Shown: piece by piece, positions 9,429 through 21,085 of the stretch
Numbering within the stretch: the stretch's first letter is position 1
Layout of the letters: each line of letters starts with the position of its first letter
Origin: Stomoxys calcitrans
Lineage: Eukaryota > Arthropoda > Insecta > Diptera > Muscidae
Length of the DNA stretch: 64,000 bases
Direction of reading: 5' to 3'
Assembly (NCBI RefSeq): GCF_963082655.1
Contig: NC_081552.1
Coordinates: forward strand, 189,360,075 to 189,424,074
Program-made: the position numbers and the translations under genes
The notes under the pieces: generated by a model
What the model was told of the DNA's origin: nothing
The model's database searches: none
The model's input: only the letters and a program-made list of their open reading frames with translations

Positions 9429-12400
9429 TAGGTTAGGTTAGGTTGAAAAGAGGGTGCAGATATTAAGCTGCCTCATGCCACTATATACATATACCTAAGC
9501 CAGTAAACGGCTTGTTATGCGCTCTAAAAACTATAAAGTAAAAAGAAAATTTTTAGTTAGGGGTTCCGTGCTACTTACAAAATCCCTGCAAGCCCTACAC
9601 ATGCTATCACTTGCCGCACCGATTTTACATAAGTGAGCTCGTTGTCCTATGTGTCCCGTTATGATAGCAATAGCTATACTGACCTCCTTCTTACGTCCTT
9701 TCAGTAATAGCCTCGTCTTCTTACGATCTGGATCCCCCCATAGGATTTTCGCAGTCCTACCGACCGTTTCGCTGTTCCACAGTGTTGCTTGCACATTTGT
9801 CGCCCACGCCCTTAACTTAGACTGTGTCCACCCGAAAGGCTTAGGGTTCACCAAGTTTTATAACGACAGTCCTCTGGCCTTCACCGCCAATTCATCTACC
9901 ATTTCATTCCTCCTTACTCCGTTATTGACCGGCACCAAAACGATGCCGATTTTGCCATCCTCAGAGAAGACGTTTATCTCCTTCTTACACTGCAAGACCG
10001 TTCGTGACCTTACCGTCCTAGTTGTTATTGCCTTATGGCAATTTTACTGTCCGTAAAGATGTTCACACTCGACGTCCTCGCGTAAGCACTACACCACTTC
10101 ACGCATTCCATGATCGCCCGGATCTCCGCCTGCAGGACCGTATTATGGTCAGGCAGACTAAAACAGATCTCATTCCCTGTGTTCTCAATGGAGACCCCGA
10201 GGCCCACTCTGTCTTCGAGCTTAAATCCATTCGTGCAACAGATGTTCCAGATGGCAATACTAGGGTTCAGTCAATTCAAGACTGTGCCGCTGGCAGCAGT
10301 GCCTCGCACTCGACTTGAAGGTTCATCTCAGGTATCCGATTGGAAACCTCTTACCTGGAAGGGAAGGAAACCTGCCATCCTCAATCCATTCTCCCATAGC
10401 CTTAAGTCTCATAGCCACAGTGGCTGCCTTACACTTAATCTGTATGTCAATGGGTCGGATATCTAGAGTAGTCTCCAGTGCCCTGGTGGGCGTGGTCCTC
10501 ATTGCTCCGCCTATACCAAGACAACATGTTCTCTGAACTTGTTGTATGGTCCTTATGTTGCACTTTTTCTCCATAGCAGTCCACCAAACTAAAGAGGCGT
10601 AAGTAAGTATTGGTCTTATCACGCTCCTGTAGAGCCTGTGGACTATCCTAGGATTCAAGTCTCATTTTGAGCCTTCGGCCCTTCTACATAGCACCCAACA
10701 TCTATGAGCCTTTTCAATACACTCCTGAATGTGATACTTCCAAATTCAGTTTCCTGTCCAAGATCACACCTAAGTATTTGACCTTGTCAGATATCGAAAT
10801 CGTCTTAATGAGGAAACGTGGTGTGTTAAATTGGTCCACCTTCGTCTTCCTCATGAACAGGCATATTTCAGTCTTCACTGGGTTAACATTGAGACCTCTG
10901 GGTCTAGCCCAGTCATATGCAATATGCAAGACCCTTTCCGCCCTTCTGCATAGCTGGTTCGGATCCTGACCCCTTAAATGTATTATAACATCGTCTGCCT
11001 AGCAGACGTGTTCAAATCCTCCCTCAATCAGCATCCGTAATAGGTCATTTATGGTGATCAACCATAAAAGTGGTCCCCCTGTGGCGTGCACTGTGCAACT
11101 TTCTCCCTTGCATTTATGCCATGGGACACACAATGTATCCAACTGTTCCTTAGCATATGGTTTATCCAGTCTCTAAGGACCGGGTCCACCCGGTACTGGT
11201 CTAAGGATTGGATCAGTATGTCAGTCCGCATATTATTAAAAGCCCCCTCGATGTCAATGCATACCGCCAGTGTGTACATTTTGGCATCGAAGGATTCTTC
11301 TATTTTATGCACAACCTCGTTCAGGGCAGTCTTCACTGACCTTCCCTTGATATAGGCTTGCTCTTTGTATTTGAGCAGTTCGCTGGATGTCCTATTATTT
11401 ATCATGGTGTCCACAATATGTTCCATGGTTTTGAGTAGAAAGGACATATAGCTTATGGGTCTGTAGGCCTTTGGTGTCGCATAACTTGCCTTGCCGGGTT
11501 TGGGTATAAATACCACCCTTTCCCTCTGCTAGGCTTTCGAAGTAAACGCAAGTCCCAGGCACGCTGTGATAATATTGGCCAGGTGGGGCTCCAGATACTT
11601 TGTCTCCTTCTGTAGTAATGCCGGAAATATTCCATCAGGTCCGGGAGACTTAAATGGTTTGAAGCTCCTCAAAGATTCCTTCAACATAAATTCCAGTATT
11701 ATAAACCTTTGATCAACATCATTATTCCAAGATTCCGGTGTCCCTGTGAGTACCGTCGTATCCTGTGGAAAATGGGTTTTCATCAAAAGCCTCAACATGT
11801 CCTCCGTTGTCTCTGCTCTCACTTCCATGTCGTCTACTAAAGTTTCAGTTTGGACATGGGTTTTTGAGAGAAACTTTTTATCTTGGCTGCGTCATTAACG
11901 CCATCGACCTGTTCGCGAAAAGCTTCCAGGATTCATGTTTTGTCGCTCTAGGAACCTTAATGTATTCCTTGAGCCGTGTTTAATACACATCCTAAGAAAC
12001 TTCGGTGTTTTTACGGCGTGCTCTGTTATAAAGCCTGCGGACCTCTTTCCCATTATTGCGAATCTTTCCGTTCATCCAGGGTTTTTCTTGGGCTGATTTC
12101 CTTTCCTGAAGAGGACAACTATCTTCGAAGGACCCCACCAGTGCAGTCGTAATCCAGTTAATATTTTCGTCAGTGTCTTCTATGCTTGGACAATCTAAAT
12201 TATCTTGCCCAAGTCTTCTTCTGAGTAGCCTTCCGATTTTTGTCCAATTGGTTTTCAACTTATTCCGGAAGCTTATCAGATTCGGCGCTGGCCGTGCTAT
12301 TCCAAACCTAATGTGGCGATGATCAGAGAAAGAGTGTTCCATGGAGACCCTCCAATCCTGAACCTCATCGATTAGACTTTCCGAACATATCGTCACATCT

Positions 12401-12700
12401 AAAACCTCCTCCCCAATCCTATTAACAAAGGTAGCGGTGTTACCAATATTAAGTGTTGCTAGGTCGTTTGCATTCAAGAATTCTGCCAGGGCCTGGCCTT
12501 GCTTATTAATGTTGGTACTACCCCACGAAATGTGGTAGGAGTTCGCATCGCACCCTATTAGTACCCCGTTTTCTCTTTGTTTTGCTTTCCTCACCAGTCG
12601 TTGCAGTTCCGACGTGGGTGGCGGTGTCGGAGAGTCGAAAGGCAGATAAAGTAACAAGTTTCTGGACTGAACCATATCTACTTGCAAGTATTGTATGCTA
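9424..12700 (-). mobile_element. LOA-like LINE, long but decayed copy (EN-RT-RNase H)
   Basis: Minus-strand frames in element order: endonuclease C-terminal half at 12,687-11,992 (LIGCDANSYHISWGS, VLDVTICSES, SFSDHRHIRFG; the APE-type SDH motif is present); RT N-terminus 11,828-11,529 (FKSPGPDGIFPALLQ); RT 11,516-11,058 (AYRPISYMSFLLKTMEH, CIDIEGAFNNM, CTPQGD); a stop codon in place of the Y/F of the ADD catalytic box near 10,995; RT thumb 10,929-10,323; RNase H start 10,207-10,025 (QAEIRAIMECVKW); C-terminal Cys-rich tail 9,854-9,531 (CRACRD). APE endonuclease, RT and RNase H in this order, with this endonuclease sequence, fit the LOA/Bilbo type. The 3' end at 9,424 is an AACCTAACCTA tail. 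The endonuclease N-terminus is lost at the palindromes beyond 12,690. Confidence 0.85.
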
Positions 12701-13118
12701 AAACTGGTACTCGGCGGAGGACTTGCGTTATTTGAAATATGGTTCAGTGCAGAAACTTTGTTGCGGGTTGTCCATGGCTCCTGCGTTATTTGAAATATAT
12801 CTTTTCCCCAGAGATGTCAACGTCGGATGCAACAGTGGTGAGACAGGGAGACGGTGGAGCATACCTGGCCGTCTCTCTGTCTCACCACTGTTGCATCCGA
12901 CGTTGACATCTCTGGGGAAAAGATATATTTCAAATAACGCAGGAGCCATGGACGACCCGAAACAAAGTTTCTGGACTGAACCATATCAACTTGCAAGTAT
13001 TGTATATGTATGCTAATGAAAAGATATATTTCAAATAACGCAGGTCCTCCGCCGAGTACCAGTTTTAGCATACAATACTTGCAAGTTGATATGGTTCAGT
13101 CCAGAAACTTTGTTCCGG
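12653..13118. repeat. Nested palindromes replacing the LINE 5' end
   Basis: Two segments alternate in orientation. The first block (AGTTTCTGGACTGAACCATA...) is present inverted at 12,657-12,719 and 12,960-13,014 and direct at about 12,739-12,775 and 13,045-13,118. The central block forms an about 82-bp hairpin: 12,772-12,854 pairs with 12,869-12,952 (CCCCAGAGATGTCAACGTCG against its complement). The centre is GGAGCATACCTGG. Both strands therefore give almost the same translation, which is an artefact of the dyad. Confidence 0.9.
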
Positions 13119-13137
13119 GTCGTCCATGGCTTCTGAA

Positions 13138-13438
13138 TTAAGGCATTATGTGTATATGGCAGCTAAATCTGGTTACGAACCGATTTTGACCATTTTTGAC
13201 ACAGTTATTGAAAGTCAAAATAAAACAAACCAGATAATAATTGCGCCCTCTACTGACCCAATGAGTTAAGTTCCGAGATCGATTTATATGGCAGCTATAT
13301 CAGAACGTAGACCAATATGGCCCATTTATAGTCCTAACTGACTTACACTTGTGGAAAATTTTGCATCCTTTCGACAGACGGACATGGCTAGATCTACTTT
13401 ACGGTATACCCCTCATCCAATGGTGGAGAGTATAAAAA
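13138..13438 (-). mobile_element. DINE-1-like fragment with head end
   Basis: One and a half core units, then GACAGACGGACATGGCTAGATC, shortened head, and ATCCAATGGTGGAGAGTATAAAA at the terminus. The tail is missing and the element abuts the palindrome. Confidence 0.75.
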
Positions 13439-14764
13439 TGTTTCGATATTTACACTTTGTTGAAAATTTCCTAGCAATCAAGACCATTTGTTTGTTTTGA
13501 AAATTGAGTCGTTTTCATTAATGAATTGATGTTGTTCCTATTTCAGGTTCCTAGCTGACCTAATAAGAGAAATTGTCATTTATTCCCAACTAGCCACAGA
13601 CAAACAAATAAAAATAAAGAAATATTTTATCTCAATAGCATCAATTTCTTTTATCGTTTTTGATAATTCCCTGTTTAATTGGCCGGATCATTAATTAATT
13701 GAAAAAGAAAATAAAAATACAGCACCTCACCCCACCCACCCCACAAATTAAGTATTGAGTGACCAAAGAATCGGTAGAGCAAAGTAAGTGCGATAGTGAT
13801 GATGATGTCGTTTGGATTTAATGGGATTTCGAGCAATTTTAATTAATTTCAGCAAAATATTTTCAAGTTCAATATTATTTCCTTACAAATAGTGGCTTCG
13901 CATTTTGTCGAAGTGCGACATATTTTCATACAATACATGCATGGCGGGGTGCTTAAGATGGTCGCGCGTATTTATGTAAGTCAATGATCTTCAATTAATT
14001 AATTGTCACTTTGCGAAAATGAAAAACGAAACAAACAAACACTAAAGGCGACATGAGTTCATGCATTGATGCTCCAAACAAGCAGCGACTAGCAATTTCA
14101 TAGAATTTATATGAGAGACGCTGAAATTCTAATTGCCAAGCGGCTACAGGCGCTTGGATCTGCAATAAGTCTGAAATAATTCTATACTGCCACCACCAAT
14201 TATCGAACTCCTATGGACATCTTTGGCGAATGGATTAAATTAAGAACATGAAAGTCAAAAAATTAAAACAATTTAATAAAATTCAATAGAATGAAGAATG
14301 AATGAATGAATCTATGTATGTGTCACAACTTGGTGATACTTATCGGCTGTTATTGTCCATAACCGACATTTATTGATTGTAATATGATACTGATAGCTAA
14401 ACGGAAGATCGATCGATGGTGGCTTCCAAAGTGGCAAGACCAACAGCCTGTATTTCAGCGTTGGTTATGCCCTTATTAATTACGTCGACATTTCTGAGTA
14501 TGAGATGCTGGATTGATGTCAATAGACTTTGAGGGACAAATAAATTCTGGAAATTGAGATGGTGCTTCGCAAATTAAATGATAAAAAGGACTGTACAAAA
14601 GCTAGTGAAACCAAAGGAATTTAATAACTACAAAAGTTTTTATGGCGAAGTATTTGAGTCGTTATGCCCAGGCTACATGTCGCACAGTGGAATAATGCAA
14701 AACGTCTGTCATTGACTTTAGGGTAATATCGGCAAAATGTATTTTCATTTTACAAAAACTTTTA
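13439..14764. other. AT-rich spacer, no gene seen
   Basis: No coding frame over 60 codons and no recognised transposon. It has a short (GAAT)n run near 14,292-14,311. The segment at 14,050-14,180 contains an imperfect inverted repeat (TAGAATTT / AAATTCTA). Nothing else stands out. Confidence 0.6.
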
Positions 14765-14885
14765 TCTAAAAATGTAAAGCGCATTAAGTTTGTCCGGGCC
14801 GAATATAATATATCCTCTTCCATGGATAGCGTGGGCCAAGTTTTTTGTACGATTTATCTTAACAAGAAGATGGGCAATAAATAGA
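14765..14885 (-). mobile_element. DINE-1-like tail fragment
   Basis: AAGTTTGTCCGGGCCGAAT followed by a TATCCTCTTCCATGGATAGC block and CAAGTTTTTTGTACGA match the tail of the full element at 40.9 kb. About 120 bp survive before unrelated sequence. Confidence 0.65.
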
Positions 14886-15055
14886 TAAGAATTGCTTTTC
14901 GCAGTCTCCGGCTAACAACAAATCCACAGCCAAATTCATGGCTAGTTTCATGACACTTTTCGGTGTCGTTGAGACGCCAATACCGATCCATCGCACTTCC
15001 TGTCAGGCGGTAATATCAGCCTTGTAAAGAGTGGTTTTTTAAGAGCTATATATAA

Positions 15056-16142
15056 AATTCAGAAAAATGCCTGAAATCTTTATTTTAATCTATAGCACGG
15101 TCCTATTCAGCAGGAGATACAAGTTGCCTAGAGTGGAACCTGTCTCCTTGGGAGGAGAGAATGTTCCATTTACAGAAAGCGCATAATACCTGAGTGTTTT
15201 GCTGGACGGTAAATTAAACTTCAATTCCAACATTTTGGAAAGGCAAGAAAGGTAACTCTTGCCCTATACACCTGCAACAGAGCCATTGGCAAAAGTTGAG
15301 GGGGGTTTAGACCGCGCGTCATGCATTGGGTTTGTACTGCAGTTGTCCGACCTATATTGCTATATGGTTTTGTGGTCTGGTGGACGGCGCTTCAAAAGTC
15401 CACCTACTGCTCAATACTCTACTGAATCCAAAGGATGGCTTATATGTGCATCACAGCAGCACTGAGGACGACAACATCGGATACACTGAATTTAATGCTA
15501 CATCTAATTCTACATGTACATCTAATGCTACATCTGGACATTGTGGCTAGAAAATCGCTGCTACCACTGCCGTGAGTCTAAGGGAACTTTCTCATGTGGC
15601 GGCTACGGACACTGTGTTATCCTTGATACAATGTCCGATGTTCCAGGGTGTGTGGATTGCACCCTACCTGAGCCGCTTTGAATAAAAAGTACTGTCAGCT
15701 ATACCTGATAGAACCGATTGGAACTTCGATATCCCTGGTAATAGAAGTTACATAGACTTCTATGCGGATAGTTCTAAACAAGACGACCAGGTGGACTTTG
15801 ATGTTTACTCCAACTAGAACTAGAACTAGAACGACCACTGCAGTGTATATCAAGCGGAGATCCTTGCAATTAAGGAAGTGGAGGAATGACTAAGATATAT
15901 TGTCATAACGGCGATTAGCATAAATATCTTCTCAGACAGCCATTATTTCCCTGGAGAAGGTATTTCTGTCGCAGATCTCTAACGAGATGGCTGAACAGTT
16001 CTAAATTCACCTGTTCTCGGTGCCGGGTCACAGAGATATCCCAGGGAATTGTAAAGCAGACGAGCTTGCGAGACTAGGAACTACCCTACACATTCCAGGG
16101 AAACTGGAATCTGTGGGTATGCCTCTAGCGACATAGTAAAGA
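15056..16142 (+). mobile_element. RNase H-bearing LINE fragment (family B), copy 1
   Basis: Degenerate RT thumb and RNase H region on the plus strand. GGCTACGGACACTGTGTTAT and the following CCTTGATACAATGTCCGATG are shared with copies at 20.9 and 33.9 kb (the latter inverted). Frames read YIDFYADSSKQDDQVDF, an RNase H first-Asp block of the DGSK type, and LFSVPGHRDIPGNCKADELA, matching the family pattern with the later Asp. Stops are frequent. The right end is cut by the mariner remnant at 16,143. Confidence 0.7.
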
Positions 16143-16690
16143 TAGTCTAAAGGCGGCAAATTGACCGATCCCGAACGTGAAATAAAATGTTCACCGTGTT
16201 CGCCTCTTAACAAGTTCATTGTTACGCGTGCTGTGTGGCATGTGGCACCGTCTTGTTGAAACCACATGTCATGCAAGTCAAGCTCTTGCATTTTGGGCAA
16301 AAAAAATTTGAACAGCATCTCACGATAGCTCTCACCATTCACAGTTAAGTTACGAATTGCATCATCTTTGAAGAAGTACGGTCCAATGATGCCACCAGCC
16401 CATAAACCGTACCAAACTGTGACTTTTTCTGGATGCATTGGTAGCTCTTGCAATGCTTCTGGCTGATCTTCACGCCAAAATCGACAATTCTGCTAATTTA
16501 CGTACCCATTGAGCCAAAAATGAGTTTCAATGGAAGAAGCGCGCGATGAACTTTTATAACAGAGCACGCATTTTGATAAGAAAATTTAATAATTTTCAAA
16601 CGTTGTTCGTTTGTAAGACGATTCATGATAAAATTAAAAACACGAAACGTGCGTAAGCTCTTTAAACCAGTGTTGCCAAAGGATAATAGC
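16143..16690 (-). mobile_element. mariner-family transposase remnant, internally deleted
   Basis: A transposase start at 16,626 (MNRLTNEQRLKIIKF, N-terminal helix-turn-helix) is joined by an internal deletion to FWLNGYVN-stop-QNCRFW, then ELPMHPEKVTVWYGLWAGG, IGPYFFKDDA and WFQQDGATCHTARV, ending SVNLPPLDY at about 16,150. The known DDE/D triad of mariner transposases has its first Asp just before the FWLNGY block and its third in the short stretch missing between PP and LDY. Only the middle Asp (QQD) remains. Catalytically dead, inserted in or next to the LINE fragment. Confidence 0.85.
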
Positions 16691-16809
16691 TAAAAAATCA
16701 CCCTTCAAAAGAACAAAAGATCACCATCTATTCTTTTCTTCTTTTGAACGAAATGAATTTGTGAGTTAAAAAGATTCGATCAAAAGTAGCTTATATAAAG
16801 CAAAATAAA

Positions 16810-17705
16810 GAAGGACATACTACTTTAGTTTGACTCAAATCGGTCCAGATTTGGATATAGCTGCCATATAGATCGACCTCTCGATTTAAGGTCTTGGGCC
16901 CGTAAACTACTTTAGTTTGACTCAAATCGGTCCAGATTTGGATATAGCTGCCATATAGATCGACCTCTCGATTTAAGGTCTTGGGCCCATAAAAACCGCA
17001 TAAATTGTCCGATTTCGCTGAAATTGAGGACAGTGAGCTGTGTTAGGCCCCTCGATAAACTTTTGAAGATGGCCCAGATTCGGATATAGCTTAAGCCCGT
17101 AAAAAGAGCATTTATTTTCCGATTTCGCTGTAATTTGGGACAGTGAATTGTGTTATGCAATTGGACATCTGTTTCCAATTTGGCCTAGAAAGGTTCTGAT
17201 TTGGATATAACTGCCATATAGTCCGCTCTCGCTTAACGGTCTTGTGCCCATAGAATGTTTTGTTCGATTTCGCTGTAATTTGGGACAGTTGGTTTTGTTA
17301 GGTCTTTCGATATCCTTCTTGAAGACGGTCCAGATCGGTCCAAATTTGGATATAGCTGCCATATAGACCAATCTCTTGATTTATGGTTTTGGCCCCATAA
17401 AAGGCGCATTTATTGTACACATTAATTTGACACAGTGACTTATGTAAGGCTTTTCGACATCCGTGTCGTATATGGTTCAGATGAGCCCATATTTGGATAC
17501 AGCTGCCAAAAAACCAATATTGAACCAATCTTGAACAGTGACTGGTATTTATTAGACCACTCAATGTCCGTCACGAATTTGGTCCAACTCGGACCATATT
17601 CGGATATAGCTGTTATGGGTGCATAAAAATGCATTTTTCAACGGATTATGACTAAAGGCGGTTCACATATATACCCGAGGTGGTGGGTATCTAAAGTTCG
17701 TCCCG
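16810..17705 (+). repeat. Degenerate tandem array related to the DINE-like core
   Basis: Units contain TCGGTCCAGATTTGGATATAGCTGCCATATAGA and CCGATTTCGCTG. The first two units (16,820 and 16,907) are nearly identical with an 87-bp period; later ones diverge. The element reads in the same direction as the full DINE-like copy that starts 20 bp further on, and ends with a degraded tail-like GTTCGTCCCGGCCGACTTAA (17,695-17,714). Confidence 0.65.
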
Positions 17706-17723
17706 GCCGACTTAATGCCTTTT

Positions 17724-19190
17724 TATACCCGCCACCAAAGGATGGGGGTATACTAATCTAGTCATTCCGTTTGTAACACCTCGAAATATTCATCAAAGAC
17801 CCAATAAAACATATATATTCTTAATCGTCTCGACGTTCTAAGTCGATCTAGCCATGTCCGTCCGTCCGTCTGTCGAAATCACGATAGAGGTTGAACTCGT
17901 AAAGCAATCTGATTGAAATTTTGCACAAATACTTAACATCGATGTAGATCGTTGGGGAATGCAAATGGGCCATATCGGTTCAGATATAGATTGAGCCCAT
18001 ATAAACCGATCTCCCGATTTGACTTCTTGAGCCCCTGGAAGCCGCAATTTTTATCCGATTTGCCTGAAATTTTGCATGAAGTGTACCGTTATGACTTCCA
18101 ATAACTGTGTTAAGTACGGTCTAAACCGGTCTATAATCTGAATTAGCTCCTATATAAACCGATCTCCCGATTTGATTTCTTGAGCCCCAGGAAGCTTTAA
18201 TTTTCATCCGATTTGGCTGAAATTTTGCACAAAGTGTTCCGTTATGACTTCGAATAGCTGTACCAAGTACGGTTTAAATTGTTCCATAACCTGATATAGC
18301 TCCCATATAAACCGATCTTGGGTCTTGACTTCTTGAGCCCCTAGAGGGCGCAATTCCTATCCGAATTGGCTGAAAATTGGTATGACGTGTTTCGTTACGA
18401 CTTTCAATAACTGTGCTATGTTTGGTTCAAATCGGTCGAAAACCTGATATAGCTGCCATATAAACCGATCTAGGATCTTGCCTTCCTGAGCCTTCAATTC
18501 TCATCCGGTTTGGCTGAAATTTTGCATGAGTAGTTTTGTTATAATTGCCAACAATTGTGTTAAATATGGTTGAAATCGGTCCATAACCTAATATAACTGT
18601 CATATAAACCGATCTGGGGTCTTGACTTCTTGAGCCTCTAGAGGCCGCAATTCCTATCCGAATTGACTAAAATTCGGCGTGACGTGTTTTGTTCGGACTT
18701 CCAAAAAATGTGCCAAATATTCTTCAAATCGGTCCATAAACTGATATAGCCGCCACATAAACCGATCTGGGATCTTGACTTTTTGAGCCTCTAGAGGGCG
18801 TAATTATTATCCGATTTGGCTGAAATTTTGTACAACGGCTTCTCCCATCACCTTTAATAAACTTGTCAAATATGATCTGAATCGGTCTATAGCCTGATAC
18901 AGCTCCCATATATACCTATATACCTATTTTACTTCTTAAGCCCCTAAAGGGCTCAATTCTTATTTGAATTGGCTGAATTTTACAAAACGACTTCTACAAG
19001 GGTCTTCAACATTCAATTCAATTGTGGTCCGAATTGGACCATAACATGATGTAGCTCCAATCGCATTGCAATTCTTTTCTTTTATCCTTTGTTTGCCTAA
19101 AAGAAATACCGGGATCCATACGATCCATGGTGGAGGGTATATAAGATTCGGCCCGTCCAAACTTAGCAAGCTTTTCCTTTTTGTTTTTGC
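17724..19190 (+). mobile_element. DINE-1-like (Helentron-associated) element, complete, type-1 core
   Basis: Head at the left: TTTTATACCCGCCACCAAAGG, GGGGGTATACTAATCTAG, ATATATATTCTTAATCGTC and CATGTCCGTCCGTCCGTCTG. About eight 153-bp core units follow (CCATATAAACCGATCTCCCG, CTTGAGCCC, TCCGATTTGGCTGAAATTTT). The tail at the right is CCATGGTGGAGGGTATATAAG and CCCGTCCAAACTTAGCAAGC. The head motif (TATACCC with CCACCAT) and the tail motif (ATGGTGGAGGGTATA) are reverse complements, i.e. subterminal inverted repeats. The head order matches Drosophila INE-1. No protein is encoded. Confidence 0.8.
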
Positions 19191-20829
19191 TTCTAACGAA
19201 GATTGGTGAGTTGAAAAAATTGCAAACAATTTTTTGATTATTTTATCAAATTTTCCATTATCACAAGCACCGAATAATAAAGGGCAAATAACAAAATTTC
19301 CAAAGATCCTTTCACGTATTACAATAATCGAAGAACTGAAGAAATTTTGCAAGTAACACAAAGCTAAATGACCATCAATACCAAAAAATTTACCACGTTA
19401 TGGTAATGCTTAAGAAAATTCATAACAAATATGTATTTCAAACGGAGACTTGAAGACAAGTGAACAGCTTTGGCTGCTTAATGCAATGGGCGGTATGTCA
19501 TCAAGCCGTAATGTGGGCCAACACTCCCTAGTGCGGTGTGTCTTCCATAATTGAAAGGTTGACCCATTTGCGCAAGCGATGACTTACTTTAAAAACACAA
19601 TACAGAAGAATGTTATTTAAGGTATGGAACACTACCGTTAAGATTTTCTGCTTCAAAATAATGACCATTTTATGCACTCCTTCTGTAGCCTCGAACTGAA
19701 ATAAATGATACCAAATTTATGGACGACTGCAACCATACCATGAGAAGGCCTGTCTGCGAAGAGTTGCTCTTCTCCATCTTAAATTGACGTCAAAATATTT
19801 GGTCAGTCTGCGCCAATGGAATCACTTAACATGCATTCGACTGCACTAGCAGTAAAACATTTAAGAAACAAATCGCAGCAGAATGCCAACAATTTATGTC
19901 GCCTCCATGCAAGATTTTGAGATACTCTTTTGTTTCCAAGAGTCAAAGTCGCCCAACGCCAAGATTCTCTTTCTCTGTGTCTTGTACATGGGTAGCCACA
20001 GTCGGCTGCTTGGCTGCCTGCATTTGCTTGCTGGTGGTGCCCATTGCTTCTCTTTGCAGGCAAGGCAAAGCGAATTTATCTGGTTTATGGCAGATACTAC
20101 CAGACATACTGGCACGAGCCAGTTTGGGTAAGAAAGCGGAAAGATACTCTAACACACATGCATATACAAAGATTGGAGGCCTCAAATGCGACTGGCATCC
20201 ATTAACCAATCATCCCACCAATGAGCTACCCATTTGGCGCCCGCTTCCACACAAGACCAAGTCAACCGGCAAACAACACACTACCATTGAATTCCAAATG
20301 TGGCGCGACCGTAGAAACACAAATTTCACACCGCAGAAGAATATCAACAAAAATTGCTGATCGTTCATTCATTTCATGTTCACCGATATTAAGAGGCCAA
20401 AAATCAAATAATGGGGGGAGGGAGCTCAAATGATGCTCTGGCACGTGAGGTGGTCGTGTGAACCTTTGTTTTGCTTTTGGCTGTCTGTTGACTTTTTGTG
20501 GTGTGCGGATGGACAGACAGATGTGTATTTGGACGCCTTAGATGACATTTAGCATGGCTTTATGAAATTCTTAAAAGGAAAAATATGGCTAACTGCTCAA
20601 ATACTTCAACAGTGTCAAATGAAATCAATTTCACGTTATGCATAGAAGAATATTAGGATCTGCCTATAATTGATAATTTCCGATGACTCATAAAGCACCA
20701 TTGGGGAACATCATCAAACTAATTGGCCTTATTATTCATTACGTTTATGTTACGTTTAACTAATTATTCATAATCATAGTATTCCGCTATTTGCCAATTT
20801 TGAAGCGTCTTTGTGGTAAGGTAGACTGC
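19191..20829. other. Unique spacer; relatively GC-rich centre 19,880-20,450
   Basis: No transposon signature seen. Frames up to 154 codons overlap on both strands between 19,803 and 20,444. None has recognisable domains, and they are antiparallel to one another, so I do not call a gene. The lower AT content here could reflect a conserved non-coding or former coding segment. Confidence 0.4.
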
Positions 20830-21085
20830 GCATCAATAGTCCAGTACTCAGCCGGATCCAAAGGATGGCTCGTTTTTACATCACAGTTGCACAGAGGACG
20901 ACAAAATCTGATACACTAATGCCTTAGGACATTGTGGCTCGACAAATTGCTACGACATCTGCGATGAGGCTAAGGGGGCTTTCTCTTTGGACATGCGACG
21001 GCTACGGACACTTTGTTATCCTTTATACATTGCCCGATGTTCCAGGCAATGTACAATAGATTACATATTGCCGAGCCGCTTAAAC
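20830..21085 (+). mobile_element. RNase H-bearing LINE fragment (family B), copy 2
   Basis: GGATCCAAAGGATGGCT, ACATCACAGTTGCACAGAGG, GACATTGTGGCTCGA and GGCTACGGACACTTTGTTATC parallel 15.4-15.7 kb. Only about 250 bp survive. It ends in a hairpin fused to the next element. Confidence 0.65.

Noticed and set aside
9424..9440. GGTTAGGTTAGG resembling the insect telomere repeat TTAGG
   Set aside because: Only two or three units, and it recurs at the 3' end of each LOA-like LINE copy (6,782; 44,060); flies lack TTAGG telomeres.
12723..13071. Similar proteins encoded on both strands
   Set aside because: Result of the palindrome; not a gene pair.
19803..20444. Overlapping 60-154-codon frames as a gene
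   Set aside because: No domain, no splice-supported model, frames on both strands.
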